NCBI RefSeq assembly: GCF_046736345.1
Contig: NZ_CP157210.1
Span: 2,666,001 to 2,730,000, forward strand
Length of the DNA: 64,000 nucleotides
Source: Hyphococcus formosus
Lineage (GTDB): Bacteria > Pseudomonadota > Alphaproteobacteria > Caulobacterales > Parvularculaceae
Direction: 5' to 3'
Notes under the pieces: model-generated
Told to the model about the DNA's origin: nothing
What the model saw: the letters and a program-made list of their open reading frames with translations, nothing else
Database searches by the model: none
Program-made: the position numbers and the translations under genes
Part shown: piece after piece, positions 44,303 to 53,308 of the stretch
How the letters are laid out: the number at the start of each line of letters is the position of its first letter
Numbering within the stretch: position 1 is the first letter of the stretch

Positions 44303-45358
44303 ATGAAATTTCTTGATCGTACAAAAATCTATGTGCAGAGCGGGGCAGGCGGTAATGGCTGCCTATCGTTTCGGCGCGAAAAGTTTATCGAATTTGGCGG
44401 ACCGAATGGCGGCGATGGCGGCGCGGGCGGCCATGTCTGGGCCGAGGCCGTCGAAAATCTCAATACCTTGATCGACTATCGGTATCAGCAGCATTTCCGC
44501 GCTGAGAATGGTCGCCCCGGCGAGGGGTCCAACCGTACGGGCGCATCCGGCAAGGATCTGGTGATTAAAGTGCCCGTGGGCACGCAGATCTTCGAAGAAG
44601 ATGAAGAGACGCTGATCGCCGATCTGGATGAGCCGGGCGAGCGGGTCTTGCTCGCGAAGGGCGGTAATGGCGGCTTTGGCAATGCCCGTTTCAAATCCTC
44701 GACCAATCGCGCCCCGCGCAAGGCCAATCCGGGCCACCCGGCGGAACAGCGCACGGTCTGGCTGCGGCTCAAGCTGATTGCCGATATTGGCCTTCTTGGG
44801 TTGCCGAATGCAGGCAAGTCCACTTTCCTTGGTGCAGTTTCGGCTGCGAAACCAAAAATTGCTGATTATCCGTTCACGACCTTACATCCCAATCTTGGGG
44901 TTGTGCGTGTGGGCGAAGGGCAAAGTTTCGTGCTCGCCGATATTCCTGGATTGATCGAGGGGGCCCATGAAGGGGCAGGTATCGGTGATCGGTTCCTTGG
45001 CCATGTAGAGCGCTGCGCGGCTTTGTTGCATCTTGTTGACGGCACGCAAGATGATGTGGCCGGGGCGTATCAAACCGTCCGTGGTGAGCTTGAAGCCTAT
45101 GGGCAAGGCTTGGCGGATAAGCGGGAGATTGTCGCGCTTAACAAAATTGATGCGCTCACGCCGGAAGAAATCGAAGAGCGCAAAGCGGCCCTTTCAGCGG
45201 TCGCGAAAACGGAAGTGCACACAATTTCCGGTGCGTCGCAAATCGGCATCCAGCCCCTGTTGGGACAATTGATGTCGCTCGCCACGGATTCGCGCGCCGC
45301 CTATCGCGAGGCCGATGCTCCGGCACAAGCCAACGAAAAAGAAAGTTGGCAGCCATAA
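44303..45358 (+). CDS. obgE: GTPase ObgE/CgtA
   Basis: Essential GTPase for large-subunit assembly and stress control. The Obg glycine-rich domain begins MKFLDRTKIYVQSGAGGNG, and the G domain has GLPNAGKST (G1), DIPG, NKID and the SGASQIG end. The C-terminal OCT domain is absent. At 351 residues it is normal for alphaproteobacteria. It precedes the nadD slot but without the rplU-rpmA usually upstream. Confidence 0.95.
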   Translation: MKFLDRTKIYVQSGAGGNGCLSFRREKFIEFGGPNGGDGGAGGHVWAEAVENLNTLIDYRYQQHFRAENGRPGEGSNRTGASGKDLVIKVPVGTQIFEEDEETLIADLDEPGERVLLAKGGNGGFGNARFKSSTNRAPRKANPGHPAEQRTVWLRLKLIADIGLLGLPNAGKSTFLGAVSAAKPKIADYPFTTLHPNLGVVRVGEGQSFVLADIPGLIEGAHEGAGIGDRFLGHVERCAALLHLVDGTQDDVAGAYQTVRGELEAYGQGLADKREIVALNKIDALTPEEIEERKAALSAVAKTEVHTISGASQIGIQPLLGQLMSLATDSRAAYREADAPAQANEKESWQP

Positions 45359-45427
45359 AATCTGCCGGTTGGAATCGTCACACACGGCCTCTATGTAAAG
45401 GGGCGAAATCGGAAACCGGACCCAGAT

Positions 45428-47023
45428 GTGGCTATAGCCAAAACAAATGCGCACCGGAAAATCGGTATTTTGGGCGGTTCCTTTAATCCCGCCCATTCCG
45501 GCCATCGCGAAATTTCCATCGCCGCATTAGAGCGTCTTGGGCTTGATGCGGTCTGGTGGCTTGTGACGCCCGGCAATCCGCTCAAGGACAGCAATGTTTA
45601 TGCGCCCTATGAAGAGCGTCTGAAAATGGCGCGGGCGGTAAGCGATCATCCGGATATTGTTGTCAGCGATTTCGAAAAACGCCACGGCCTGACCTATACG
45701 GTCGATACGCTGGAGGCGCTTCAGGCGGATAATTCCAATTGCGTCTTTGTCTGGCTTATGGGGGCTGACGGGCTGGAAAATTTCCATAAATGGAAAGACT
45801 GGAAGAAAATTGCGGCGTTGGCCCCGATGGCGGTGTTTGCCCGCCCCGGATACCAAGACGGTGCGCTATCAGGCCCCGCCGCCAAAGAACTCGCGGCGTT
45901 TCGGCTCAATGCCGATCAGGCTGAAAGCTTAACCAGCAATGATGCCCCGGCCTGGATCTATTTTCCGGATACGAACAATCCCATCTCATCCACCGAATTG
46001 AGGAACAGAAAAATCCTGCACTCAACAACAACCGATCAATCATCTGACCTGACAGCGCCCCATGGCGCGCTCGCTTATTTTCTGGATCTGCATCCGGATT
46101 TAGGGGACTTTCATGCGGACGCCATTGAAGGGTTGAGCAAAAAACAAAAATGTATCTCGCCGAAATATTTTTACGATGAGCGCGGATCAAAGATTTTCAA
46201 CGGTATTACCGAAGTCCGTGAATATTATCCGACCCGCACCGAGCGGCAGATCTTTCTTGAAAATGCGCAGGATATAACCGATGCGATTGGTTCTGGTGCG
46301 AGCATTTTTGAATATGGCTCCGGCTCCAGTGAAAAAATCGAATGGCTGGTAAAGGGCCTGAAAGATCCCATGGCCTATGTGGCAATGGATATTTCGCGCG
46401 ATCATCTGATCGAAAGCGCGAGCGTCATGGCGGAACAATTGCCGATACCGGTTGCCGCGATTTGCGCCGATTTTCATGCGCCAATCAGCTTTCCTGAGGG
46501 TATTCTTCCGCAGCCGGAGCATTGGCTTGGATATTTCCCCGGCTCTACCATCGGAAACATGTTGCCGGAAACCGCGGTCGGATTTTTGCGCAGGGCCTCG
46601 GATACGCTGGGCGAGAATGCGCGGTTCCTGATCGGGGTGGATCTGGTCAAGGATAAATCAGTTCTCGAAGCCGCCTATGATGATGACCAAGGCATTACGG
46701 CCAAATTCAATCTGAATCTTTTAGTCCGCATGCAGCGTGAGCTTGGTGCGCGGATCGATCTTGATCACTTTGAACATTACGCATTTTATAATGAACAGTT
46801 GAGCCGCATCGAAATGCATTTGCGCGCGACACAGCCGACCGAAATCGTGATCGACGATCATGTCTTTTCTTTTGCCAAAGATGAGACATTGCACACGGAA
46901 AACTCGCACAAGTTTACGTTAGAAAAATTTTCCCAACTGGTTAACCAAACCCCGTGGCACGTTGAAAAATCATGGACGGACCCCAAAGGGTGGTTCGCGG
47001 CGTGCCTTTTGAGCAACAGATAA
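45428..47023 (+). CDS. NadD-EgtD fusion: nicotinate-nucleotide adenylyltransferase / L-histidine N-alpha-methyltransferase
   Basis: One open frame of 531 residues joins two enzymes. Residues 10-195 are NadD: GGSFNPAHSGH (16-26), TYTVDTLEAL, and PISSTELRN (185-193); NadD makes nicotinate adenine dinucleotide in NAD synthesis. Residues 215-530 are EgtD, which trimethylates histidine to hercynine, the first ergothioneine step: KYFYDERG (246-253), YYPTRTE (266-272), EYGSGSSEK (295-303), AMDIS, ADF (347-349), PGSTIGN (371-377) and TENSHKF (490-496). The NadD C-terminal helix after ISSTELR is shortened. It starts with GTG. The gene stands in the normal nadD place before rsfS and rlmH. No egtB is in the window. 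Confidence 0.88.
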   Translation: MAIAKTNAHRKIGILGGSFNPAHSGHREISIAALERLGLDAVWWLVTPGNPLKDSNVYAPYEERLKMARAVSDHPDIVVSDFEKRHGLTYTVDTLEALQADNSNCVFVWLMGADGLENFHKWKDWKKIAALAPMAVFARPGYQDGALSGPAAKELAAFRLNADQAESLTSNDAPAWIYFPDTNNPISSTELRNRKILHSTTTDQSSDLTAPHGALAYFLDLHPDLGDFHADAIEGLSKKQKCISPKYFYDERGSKIFNGITEVREYYPTRTERQIFLENAQDITDAIGSGASIFEYGSGSSEKIEWLVKGLKDPMAYVAMDISRDHLIESASVMAEQLPIPVAAICADFHAPISFPEGILPQPEHWLGYFPGSTIGNMLPETAVGFLRRASDTLGENARFLIGVDLVKDKSVLEAAYDDDQGITAKFNLNLLVRMQRELGARIDLDHFEHYAFYNEQLSRIEMHLRATQPTEIVIDDHVFSFAKDETLHTENSHKFTLEKFSQLVNQTPWHVEKSWTDPKGWFAACLLSNR

Positions 47024-47071
47024 TTTTCTGCCCAGTGGTTGGAGCGGTGCCGGAACGGCATTATATTGTTA

Positions 47072-47599
47072 ATGCGGGAGCTTTTCCCGCGTAGTGAATG
47101 GAGAAATACGCTGGACGCACAGCACGGCACGGCAGCCACCGGTAAGGCTGCACTTGGGCTCGTTCGAGATTCAGACAGGACAGACCTGTATGAGACAGAC
47201 GGCAACGATCAGAAGAGTAAGGCCGTTTTGGCTAACCTCTCTCCTGAACAGCGCAGTCAGAAAATTCTCTCCCTCATTTTGCAAGAACTGGAAGACGATA
47301 AGGCTGAGAATGTCGTCACCATCGATCTTGTCGGCAAAACGGATATTGCTGACGCGATGGTGGTTGCTTCTGGCCGTTCACAACGTCATGTCGGCGCGAT
47401 GGCCGACAAGGTTGTGAGCTGCCTCAAGGCCGCGGGTCTTGCCAATCCGAAAGTTGAGGGTGCGAGCGCTTGTGACTGGGTACTGATCGACGCGGAAGAT
47501 GTCATTGTGCATCTCTTCCGACCAGAAGTTCGTGAGTTTTATAACCTCGAGCGCGTTTGGTCAGAAGCTGCCCATATCGCAGCCAAAGCAGACGCCTAA
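47072..47599 (+). CDS. rsfS: Ribosome silencing factor RsfS
   Basis: Binds L14 of the 50S subunit and blocks subunit joining when nutrients fall. The core is LILQELEDDKAENVVTIDLV, then VASGRSQRHVGAMADKV and CDWVLIDAEDVIVHLFRPEV. The ATG at 47072 gives 175 residues, but the first 50 do not look like the family. A TTG at 47228 after TAAGG gives about 123, closer to the usual 110-130. The true start is unresolved. It follows the NadD-EgtD gene as in the standard nadD-rsfS order. Confidence 0.85.
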   Translation: MRELFPRSEWRNTLDAQHGTAATGKAALGLVRDSDRTDLYETDGNDQKSKAVLANLSPEQRSQKILSLILQELEDDKAENVVTIDLVGKTDIADAMVVASGRSQRHVGAMADKVVSCLKAAGLANPKVEGASACDWVLIDAEDVIVHLFRPEVREFYNLERVWSEAAHIAAKADA

Positions 47600-47619
47600 T
47601 CATCAGGCGGTAAAGACCT

Positions 47620-48102
47620 ATGCGAATTGTGATCGCCGCTATCGGCAAAATGCGCGGCGGTCCCGAAGGCGCGCTGGTGGATGATTATCTCTCCCGATCG
47701 AAAGCGATGGGGCGACGCCTTGGTTTTGGCGATGTAAAGCTGGTCGAAGCCGAAGCGCCAAAAGCGCTTTCCGGTGATGCCTTGAAACAGCGCGAGGGGG
47801 AATTGCTTTTAAAAACGGCCCCCGACAATGCGCGGATCATCGTGCTGGATGAGCGCGGCGAAAATATCTCAAGCAAAAAACTAGCCCGCTATATGGGAGA
47901 AATGCGCGATCAGGGGGCGGGCGATCTCGTCTTCATGATTGGCGGGGCCGATGGTCATGGGCCGGCGGTTAAGGCGCGTGCGGCTCGGTCTATCTCATTT
48001 GGTGCCGCGACTTGGCCGCATATGCTTGTCAGGGCGATGCTGACAGAGCAAATATATAGGTCAATGACGATCCTGTCCGGCCACCCTTATCATCGCTCAT
48101 GA
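47620..48102 (+). CDS. rlmH: 23S rRNA (pseudouridine(1915)-N3)-methyltransferase RlmH
   Basis: SPOUT methyltransferase acting on pseudouridine 1915 in helix 69 of the 70S ribosome. IIVLDERGENISS and FMIGGADGHGP form the knot, and the C-terminal YRSMTILSGHPYHR is diagnostic. At 160 residues it is full length. It overlaps the next gene by 4 bp. Confidence 0.95.
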   Translation: MRIVIAAIGKMRGGPEGALVDDYLSRSKAMGRRLGFGDVKLVEAEAPKALSGDALKQREGELLLKTAPDNARIIVLDERGENISSKKLARYMGEMRDQGAGDLVFMIGGADGHGPAVKARAARSISFGAATWPHMLVRAMLTEQIYRSMTILSGHPYHRS

Positions 48103-49325
48103 ATAAACACCTTATCGCCGTAGCGCTGTTGTCGCTCTGCCCGCTCTCGGCGGTGGCGCAGGTGAATGCGGATGATCTGGAAAAGGTCGAACAGCAACTC
48201 AAGGAACGGGCCGACGAAGAAAAGCGCCTGCGCAAGGAAGTCGCCGCAAAACAAAAAGAAGTTGCCGCGCTGCGCAACCGGTTGATCGAAACCGCAAACT
48301 CGCTGCAACAGGCGGAGCGGGAAATTGCCGATCTCGAAGCGTCGATCAATTCTCTCGAAATAGAAAAAGCCGAAGCGGAAAAAGCGCTTCAGACCGAGAG
48401 CAGAAATTTAAGCGAAGTGTTAGCGGCCCTGCAGTCGCTGGAACTTTCGCGCCCGCCGGCTTTGTTGGTAACACCAGAAGATGCGAATAAAGCGGCGCGG
48501 GCGGCGATGCTTCTTTCTGATGCTGCGCCCGAGGTCGAGGCGCGTGCCGCGCGGCTGCGGGCTGCGGTTGAACGGCTGACAAGTCTGGCCGAAGAGCTGG
48601 CGCAGGAGCGCGCCAATCTGGCGGTGACGAATAAAGAACTTGCCGCCCGGCGGGATGTTCTGGCTGACCTGATGTCGCAAAAGGAACAAGAGCGCGATGT
48701 GGCGGCGGCACTGGCTGCGTCGGCCCAGCGCGAAACCGCCCGCATTGCGGCGCAGGCAACGACCTTGCGCGAGATGATCGACCGCCTGACCCGGCTGGCC
48801 CATTCGATAACGCCGCGGCTAAAACCGCCGGTGCCCAAGAAAAGCCCTGTTGCGGACAAGCCCACGCCCATCCCGCCCAGTATCAAGACCATCGCGCCGG
48901 AGCCATTTGTGGCGGCAAAAGCGTTCGGACAGGCCAAGGGCGCGCTGCGGCCCCCTGTCGCGGGTCGGTTAACCGGCCAGTTCGGAAAACCAAGGCCAGA
49001 GGGCGGAATCTTCGAAGGAATCAGATTTGCAGCGCGAGATCAGGCGATTGTGACTGCGCCATTTGAGGGCAGAGTGGCTTTTGCCATGGAATGGCAGCCA
49101 GTTGGTAATATGATCGTTCTGGACGTAGGCGAAGGCTACCATATATTATTAATAGGTGTCGGGCGTATATTGGTGGAGGAAGATCAATATATTGCGGCCG
49201 GGGAGCCGATTGCCGAAATGACCCGCGGGGGCGCGGAATTGGATCTTGAGATCCGAAAAGATGGAGAGCCTGTTAACCCTGTGTTGTGGCTCTCGCGTAA
49301 GAGTATGGAAGGTCTGGCACCATGA
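48099..49325 (+). CDS. EnvC-like LytM-domain protein, probable amidase activator
   Basis: A 408-residue exported protein. A signal peptide (about 1-20) is followed by a long coiled coil (about 22-220), a Pro-rich linker and a C-terminal M23/LytM domain (about 290-400). The metal ligands of active M23 enzymes are missing: the HxxxD position reads EGIRFAA and the HxH position reads YHILLIG, with DLEIRKDG instead of HFEIR. EnvC and NlpD lost the same residues and activate amidases. It starts inside the rlmH stop and is followed by ctpA, the usual order. Confidence 0.87.
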   Translation: MNKHLIAVALLSLCPLSAVAQVNADDLEKVEQQLKERADEEKRLRKEVAAKQKEVAALRNRLIETANSLQQAEREIADLEASINSLEIEKAEAEKALQTESRNLSEVLAALQSLELSRPPALLVTPEDANKAARAAMLLSDAAPEVEARAARLRAAVERLTSLAEELAQERANLAVTNKELAARRDVLADLMSQKEQERDVAAALAASAQRETARIAAQATTLREMIDRLTRLAHSITPRLKPPVPKKSPVADKPTPIPPSIKTIAPEPFVAAKAFGQAKGALRPPVAGRLTGQFGKPRPEGGIFEGIRFAARDQAIVTAPFEGRVAFAMEWQPVGNMIVLDVGEGYHILLIGVGRILVEEDQYIAAGEPIAEMTRGGAELDLEIRKDGEPVNPVLWLSRKSMEGLAP

Positions 49326-49352
49326 GCCAGACGAATAAAGGTGTAGGAACGA

Positions 49353-50804
49353 ATGAGACAAAGCCCCAAACAAGCTGTCAGGTCAGGTAAACCTCTGAAA
49401 AGCGGAAAGCGTTACTCCGGTGGTGCGCTCATTATGGCCGCGTGCGGTGGCGCGTTGGTCTTTGGTGCCCTATCGAGCGCAGTTTTTGCGCGGGCGTCGA
49501 TTTCAGCGGATACGTTCCGGCAGCTTGATTTGTTTGGTGAGGTCTTTGAGCAGGTCCACGAGAATTATGTCTCTGATCCCGATGACGCGGAACTGATCAA
49601 GGGGGCCATTGATGGCATGCTCGATACGCTGGATCCGCATTCCAACTACCTCTCTGCGGATGATTACAAGACCATGCAGGAGCAGACACGCGGATCGTTC
49701 GCGGGGCTCGGCATTCAGGTCATCATGGAAAATGAAGGCCCCGATAAGGGCTATGTCAAAGTCGTCGCGCCAATCGACGATACGCCAGCACAGCGCGCGG
49801 GCATTCAGGCCAAAGACCTGATTGTCAAGATTGACGGCGAAGATGTCATGGGCATGTCGATTGACGAAGCGATTTCCAAGCTGAAAGGCAAGAAAGGCAC
49901 CAAGGTCGATATTGCGGTCGTGCGTGATCGCGAGAAAGAACCGTTCGATCTGACGATCGTGCGCGATACCGTTACCGTGCAATCTGTTGTCTCTCGGGTC
50001 GAAGGTGATTTCGGTTATGTCCGGATCGCGACCTTTAGCGAGCAGGCTGATGACGGCATCATCAAGGCGCTGAAAAAATTCGACAAGGAAATTCCCGGCG
50101 GTCCGAAAGGGCTGGTGCTTGATTTGCGCTCGAACCCCGGTGGCCTTCTTGATCAGGCGGTGGCGATTTCCGATCTGTTCTTGAATGGCGGCGAGATTGT
50201 TTCGACCCGTGGGCGCCGGGCGCGTGATTCCATGCGTGAGATGGGTACCCCTGGCGATAAATTCGACGGCAAACCGATTGTTGTGCTGATTAATGGCGGC
50301 TCGGCGTCGGCCTCTGAAATCGTTGCGGGTGCGCTTCAGGATCGTAATCGCGCTTTGTTGCTGGGTACGAAATCCTTCGGCAAGGGCTCGGTTCAAACGG
50401 TGATCCCGCTGCAAAACGGCCTTCAGGGCGCGCTTCGATTGACAACCTCGAAATATTACACGCCGTCTGGCCGCTCAATTCAGGCCATGGGTATCGATCC
50501 CGACATCGAAATGCCGGTGATTTATCCGGGTCAGGACGAAGTGTTCGAGCGTCCATCCGAAAGTGACCTTCCCGGCGCGTTGGCGGCTGAAAGCGAAGTT
50601 TCTGATGCGACGGTCGAGGAGCTAGAGAGCGAACAAGAAGCAACGACGGCGAATGGTCCAGCGGTTGAGCCCTTCATGTGCGGCTATAAAGAAGATGGCG
50701 AGACACCACGCGACTGTCAGCTTGAGCGTGCGCTTGAGATCTTGGCCGACGCAACGATCTATAGCCAAGCGCTTGCAGATGCGGGTGCGGCCCGTACGGA
50801 ATAA
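49353..50804 (+). CDS. ctpA: S41 family carboxyl-terminal processing peptidase
   Basis: Periplasmic serine protease. An N-terminal signal/anchor (about 28-50), a PDZ domain (about 105-185) and the S41 core follow. The catalytic Ser is in NGGSASASEIVAGAL and the Lys in TKSFGKGSVQTV. CtpA trims peptidoglycan hydrolases and their adaptors. The C-terminal extension from about residue 400 is acidic and ends with a two-Cys stretch (CGYKEDG, DCQLE). It belongs to the LytM-ctpA run and has a terminator. Confidence 0.94.
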   Translation: MRQSPKQAVRSGKPLKSGKRYSGGALIMAACGGALVFGALSSAVFARASISADTFRQLDLFGEVFEQVHENYVSDPDDAELIKGAIDGMLDTLDPHSNYLSADDYKTMQEQTRGSFAGLGIQVIMENEGPDKGYVKVVAPIDDTPAQRAGIQAKDLIVKIDGEDVMGMSIDEAISKLKGKKGTKVDIAVVRDREKEPFDLTIVRDTVTVQSVVSRVEGDFGYVRIATFSEQADDGIIKALKKFDKEIPGGPKGLVLDLRSNPGGLLDQAVAISDLFLNGGEIVSTRGRRARDSMREMGTPGDKFDGKPIVVLINGGSASASEIVAGALQDRNRALLLGTKSFGKGSVQTVIPLQNGLQGALRLTTSKYYTPSGRSIQAMGIDPDIEMPVIYPGQDEVFERPSESDLPGALAAESEVSDATVEELESEQEATTANGPAVEPFMCGYKEDGETPRDCQLERALEILADATIYSQALADAGAARTE

Positions 50805-50826
50805 TTGATTCCGAACCTGAATTTCA

Positions 50827-50860
50827 AAGCCGAGGTCAGTTTTCTGCCCTCGGCTTTTTT
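50827..50860. terminator. Terminator after ctpA, shared with the EamA gene end
   Basis: AAGCCGAGG pairs with CCTCGGCTT around a 12-base loop and is followed by TTTT. Because the EamA gene ends inside it, the same hairpin may act on both strands. Confidence 0.85.
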
Positions 50861-51762
50861 GTGCCTGCTGGTTTGATTTTCATATCCCGGCTGCGCGCCA
50901 TGATGAACATTCCCGACACTACAATCAGGCCCGAGCCAATAATCATGGAAAGGGTCAGGGTTTCGCCAAAGAGAACGATCCCGCAGGCGATCCCGAATAA
51001 CAGCCGCGAATAACGAAATGGCGTCACGGCCGAGACTTCACCGGTCCGCATGGCCTTCATCAAACAGGCATAACCGGAAACGCCCGCAATGATGGAGCCG
51101 GCCAGAATAAGCATGGTTTCCGTTGATAAGCTCACCAGCGGCACACGTTGATAGAGCGAAAACAGAATACCGGCGACGATGACCGCAAGGAACCCATAAA
51201 GGCCTAATATGGCAGTGCTGAGGGATTTTGGCGCAGCGCGGCTTGCGAGATCGCGGCCCGCAAACCCCAACATGCCAAGAACCGCCAAAATCGACAGCAA
51301 GGAAAAACTATCCGCACCGGGACGGATAATGACAATTACGCCGACCATGCCGATGATGATAGCGGTCCATCTGCGCCAGCCAACTTGCTCGCCGAAAAAC
51401 AACGCCGCGCCCGCGACCACCACAAGCGGTGTCGCCTGTAAAATGACAGTGGCAGCAGAAAGCGGGGTCAGGGAAATCGCCAGCACATAGAAAAGCCGCC
51501 CGCCGATCTCAAACCCCGCGCGTGCGCGCATGGGCGGCGAAATCACATCCGGTACAAAAAGCGGTTCTTTATTGATGATGAGGACAGAAGCAAAAATTAT
51601 TGCGCCCCCAAGGCCAAACAACATCAAGATCTCACCAATCGGCAGGGTCTTCGAGGCGGCCTTGATAAAAACGTCTTCAAAGGCAAAGGCCGCCATCGAG
51701 GCGATCATCCAGAGCCCGCCGATTAAATTGGCCCGGCGATTGTCTATGGTTGGAGCTGTCAC
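50836..51762 (-). CDS. EamA/DMT-family transporter
   Basis: A 308-residue membrane protein with ten helices, made of two EamA repeats (about 15-145 and 155-290). Typical stretches are ATVILQATPLVVVAGAALFF and VTPFRYSRLLFGIACGIVLF. It exports or imports small metabolites; the substrate is unknown. It is inserted in opposite direction between ctpA and the divergent polysaccharide deacetylase, which are usually neighbours. Confidence 0.87.
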   Translation of the reverse strand: MTAPTIDNRRANLIGGLWMIASMAAFAFEDVFIKAASKTLPIGEILMLFGLGGAIIFASVLIINKEPLFVPDVISPPMRARAGFEIGGRLFYVLAISLTPLSAATVILQATPLVVVAGAALFFGEQVGWRRWTAIIIGMVGVIVIIRPGADSFSLLSILAVLGMLGFAGRDLASRAAPKSLSTAILGLYGFLAVIVAGILFSLYQRVPLVSLSTETMLILAGSIIAGVSGYACLMKAMRTGEVSAVTPFRYSRLLFGIACGIVLFGETLTLSMIIGSGLIVVSGMFIMARSRDMKIKPAGTKKPRAEN

Positions 51763-51987
51763 GCGGTTTTCCGTTCGATAAGGGGCGATTGCGCCTATAG
51801 GGCCTTGATCCTGCGTCGGCGGCGAGGGGCTGAATTGTCGCGATGCGCAGCATTTCTTGCGCGCTGGCGGTTAAATATGGGGGCGCGGGGCGCGCTGTTT
51901 TCATTTGGTTAACCCTATTTTTCGTAATTTGTCTGAGATTAAGACGCTGGGCAGGGGAGAATGGCCCGGTAAATGGAATAGGAACGA

Positions 51988-53256
51988 ATGCAGCGCCGCC
52001 GACGATTTCGACGACCGGTTTTCAGCCGCCTGACCTGGGCGTGGCTGAGTGCGTTCGTTATTACCGTTACGATTGGCGGCTTCGTCATTCGCGATGCCAT
52101 GAATGGTGGCGGCGTGGCGCGCATTGCGCTCCCCGTTGACGAGATTGAAACGGTTGCCCGCGTCGCCGAAGTGCACCGCAAAAACGGACCGCTTGCGACG
52201 GTGCCCGCGCTGCGGGATGGCGACGGTTCTGCGCCCGCAGAAGAAACCACCGATATGCTCGCGAGTGGTGATGCCTTTGGTCAGGATGAAGACAATTCAC
52301 TGACGCTGATCTATCCCGGCCTCGACGATCCGTTCGGCGATGACGAGTATTCGGGCGACGATTATTCCGGTGATGAAATCGTCATTACCATAACCGGCAA
52401 TGATAAACCCGCAGCGCAGCCACAACTGGCCTCGCTCGGCCCTATGGTTCAGCCGATCCCGGATCCTGATGCCGCATTGATGCGCCAGACCGCATTGGGC
52501 CAGATCCCGAAAATTTCGCCCGACGGTCGCAAGGCCGTTGAATATTATGCAAAGCCTTTTGATGGCGGACATTCCACCCCAAAGATCGCGCTGATCATTG
52601 GTGGGCTCGGCCTCAATTCCGCAATTACCGAACGGGCGATTGATGATCTGCCGCCTGAAGTTTCTTTGTCCTTTGCACCCTATGCGAAAGATCTCGAATT
52701 CTGGACAGAGAAAGCCCGCAATGCTGGCCATGAAGTGCTGATCGAACTCCCCATGGAAGGTTATGGCGGCAACCAGCAAGCGTTGGGCGCAGCGTCGCTT
52801 TTAACCTCGCGCACCCCGCAGGAAAATCTTCAGCGTATGGATTGGTTGATGTCGCGCTTTGGCGGGTATTTCGCGGCGACAAATTATATGGGCGCAAAAA
52901 TTTCCGCCGATGAAGCATCGATTGTGCCGATCTTGAAAAAATTGAAAGAGGCCGGTGTCGGCTATGTGGATGATACCGGCGCGGCGAAACAATATGCGAT
53001 TGGCCTCGGCCTGCCGATTACGACCGTAACGGGTATCATTCCTGCCGCTGCAAGTAAAGAAGACCGGTCAAAAGTCCGGCGAGAGCTTGCCAAGCTGGAA
53101 CGGATCGCCGAGCAGGATGGCCGTGCCGTCGGCAAAACCTATGCCTATGCGACGACCATTGATGAAATCGTCGAATGGAGCCGACGCCTGGAAGAAAAGG
53201 GCATAACCGCCGCGCCCGCCTCCGCCCTATTGCAGACAAGCGCCGTAGCCCGCTAA
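51988..53256 (+). CDS. Divergent polysaccharide deacetylase family protein
   Basis: A 422-residue membrane-anchored protein. One membrane segment lies at about 15-32, followed by an acidic Asp/Glu-rich linker (about 60-150), then the divergent deacetylase domain (from about 190) with ALIIGGLGLNSAITERAI, PPEVSLSFAPYAK and EVLIELPMEG. The usual deacetylase metal ligands are replaced, as in the YibQ family. A role in the cell wall is likely. It precedes rppH. Confidence 0.88.
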   Translation: MQRRRRFRRPVFSRLTWAWLSAFVITVTIGGFVIRDAMNGGGVARIALPVDEIETVARVAEVHRKNGPLATVPALRDGDGSAPAEETTDMLASGDAFGQDEDNSLTLIYPGLDDPFGDDEYSGDDYSGDEIVITITGNDKPAAQPQLASLGPMVQPIPDPDAALMRQTALGQIPKISPDGRKAVEYYAKPFDGGHSTPKIALIIGGLGLNSAITERAIDDLPPEVSLSFAPYAKDLEFWTEKARNAGHEVLIELPMEGYGGNQQALGAASLLTSRTPQENLQRMDWLMSRFGGYFAATNYMGAKISADEASIVPILKKLKEAGVGYVDDTGAAKQYAIGLGLPITTVTGIIPAAASKEDRSKVRRELAKLERIAEQDGRAVGKTYAYATTIDEIVEWSRRLEEKGITAAPASALLQTSAVAR

Positions 53257-53308
53257 GGGAAGGCTAAAGCGGTGGTGTCTCACCGCATTTGCATTTGCGA
53301 GTAGGTTT

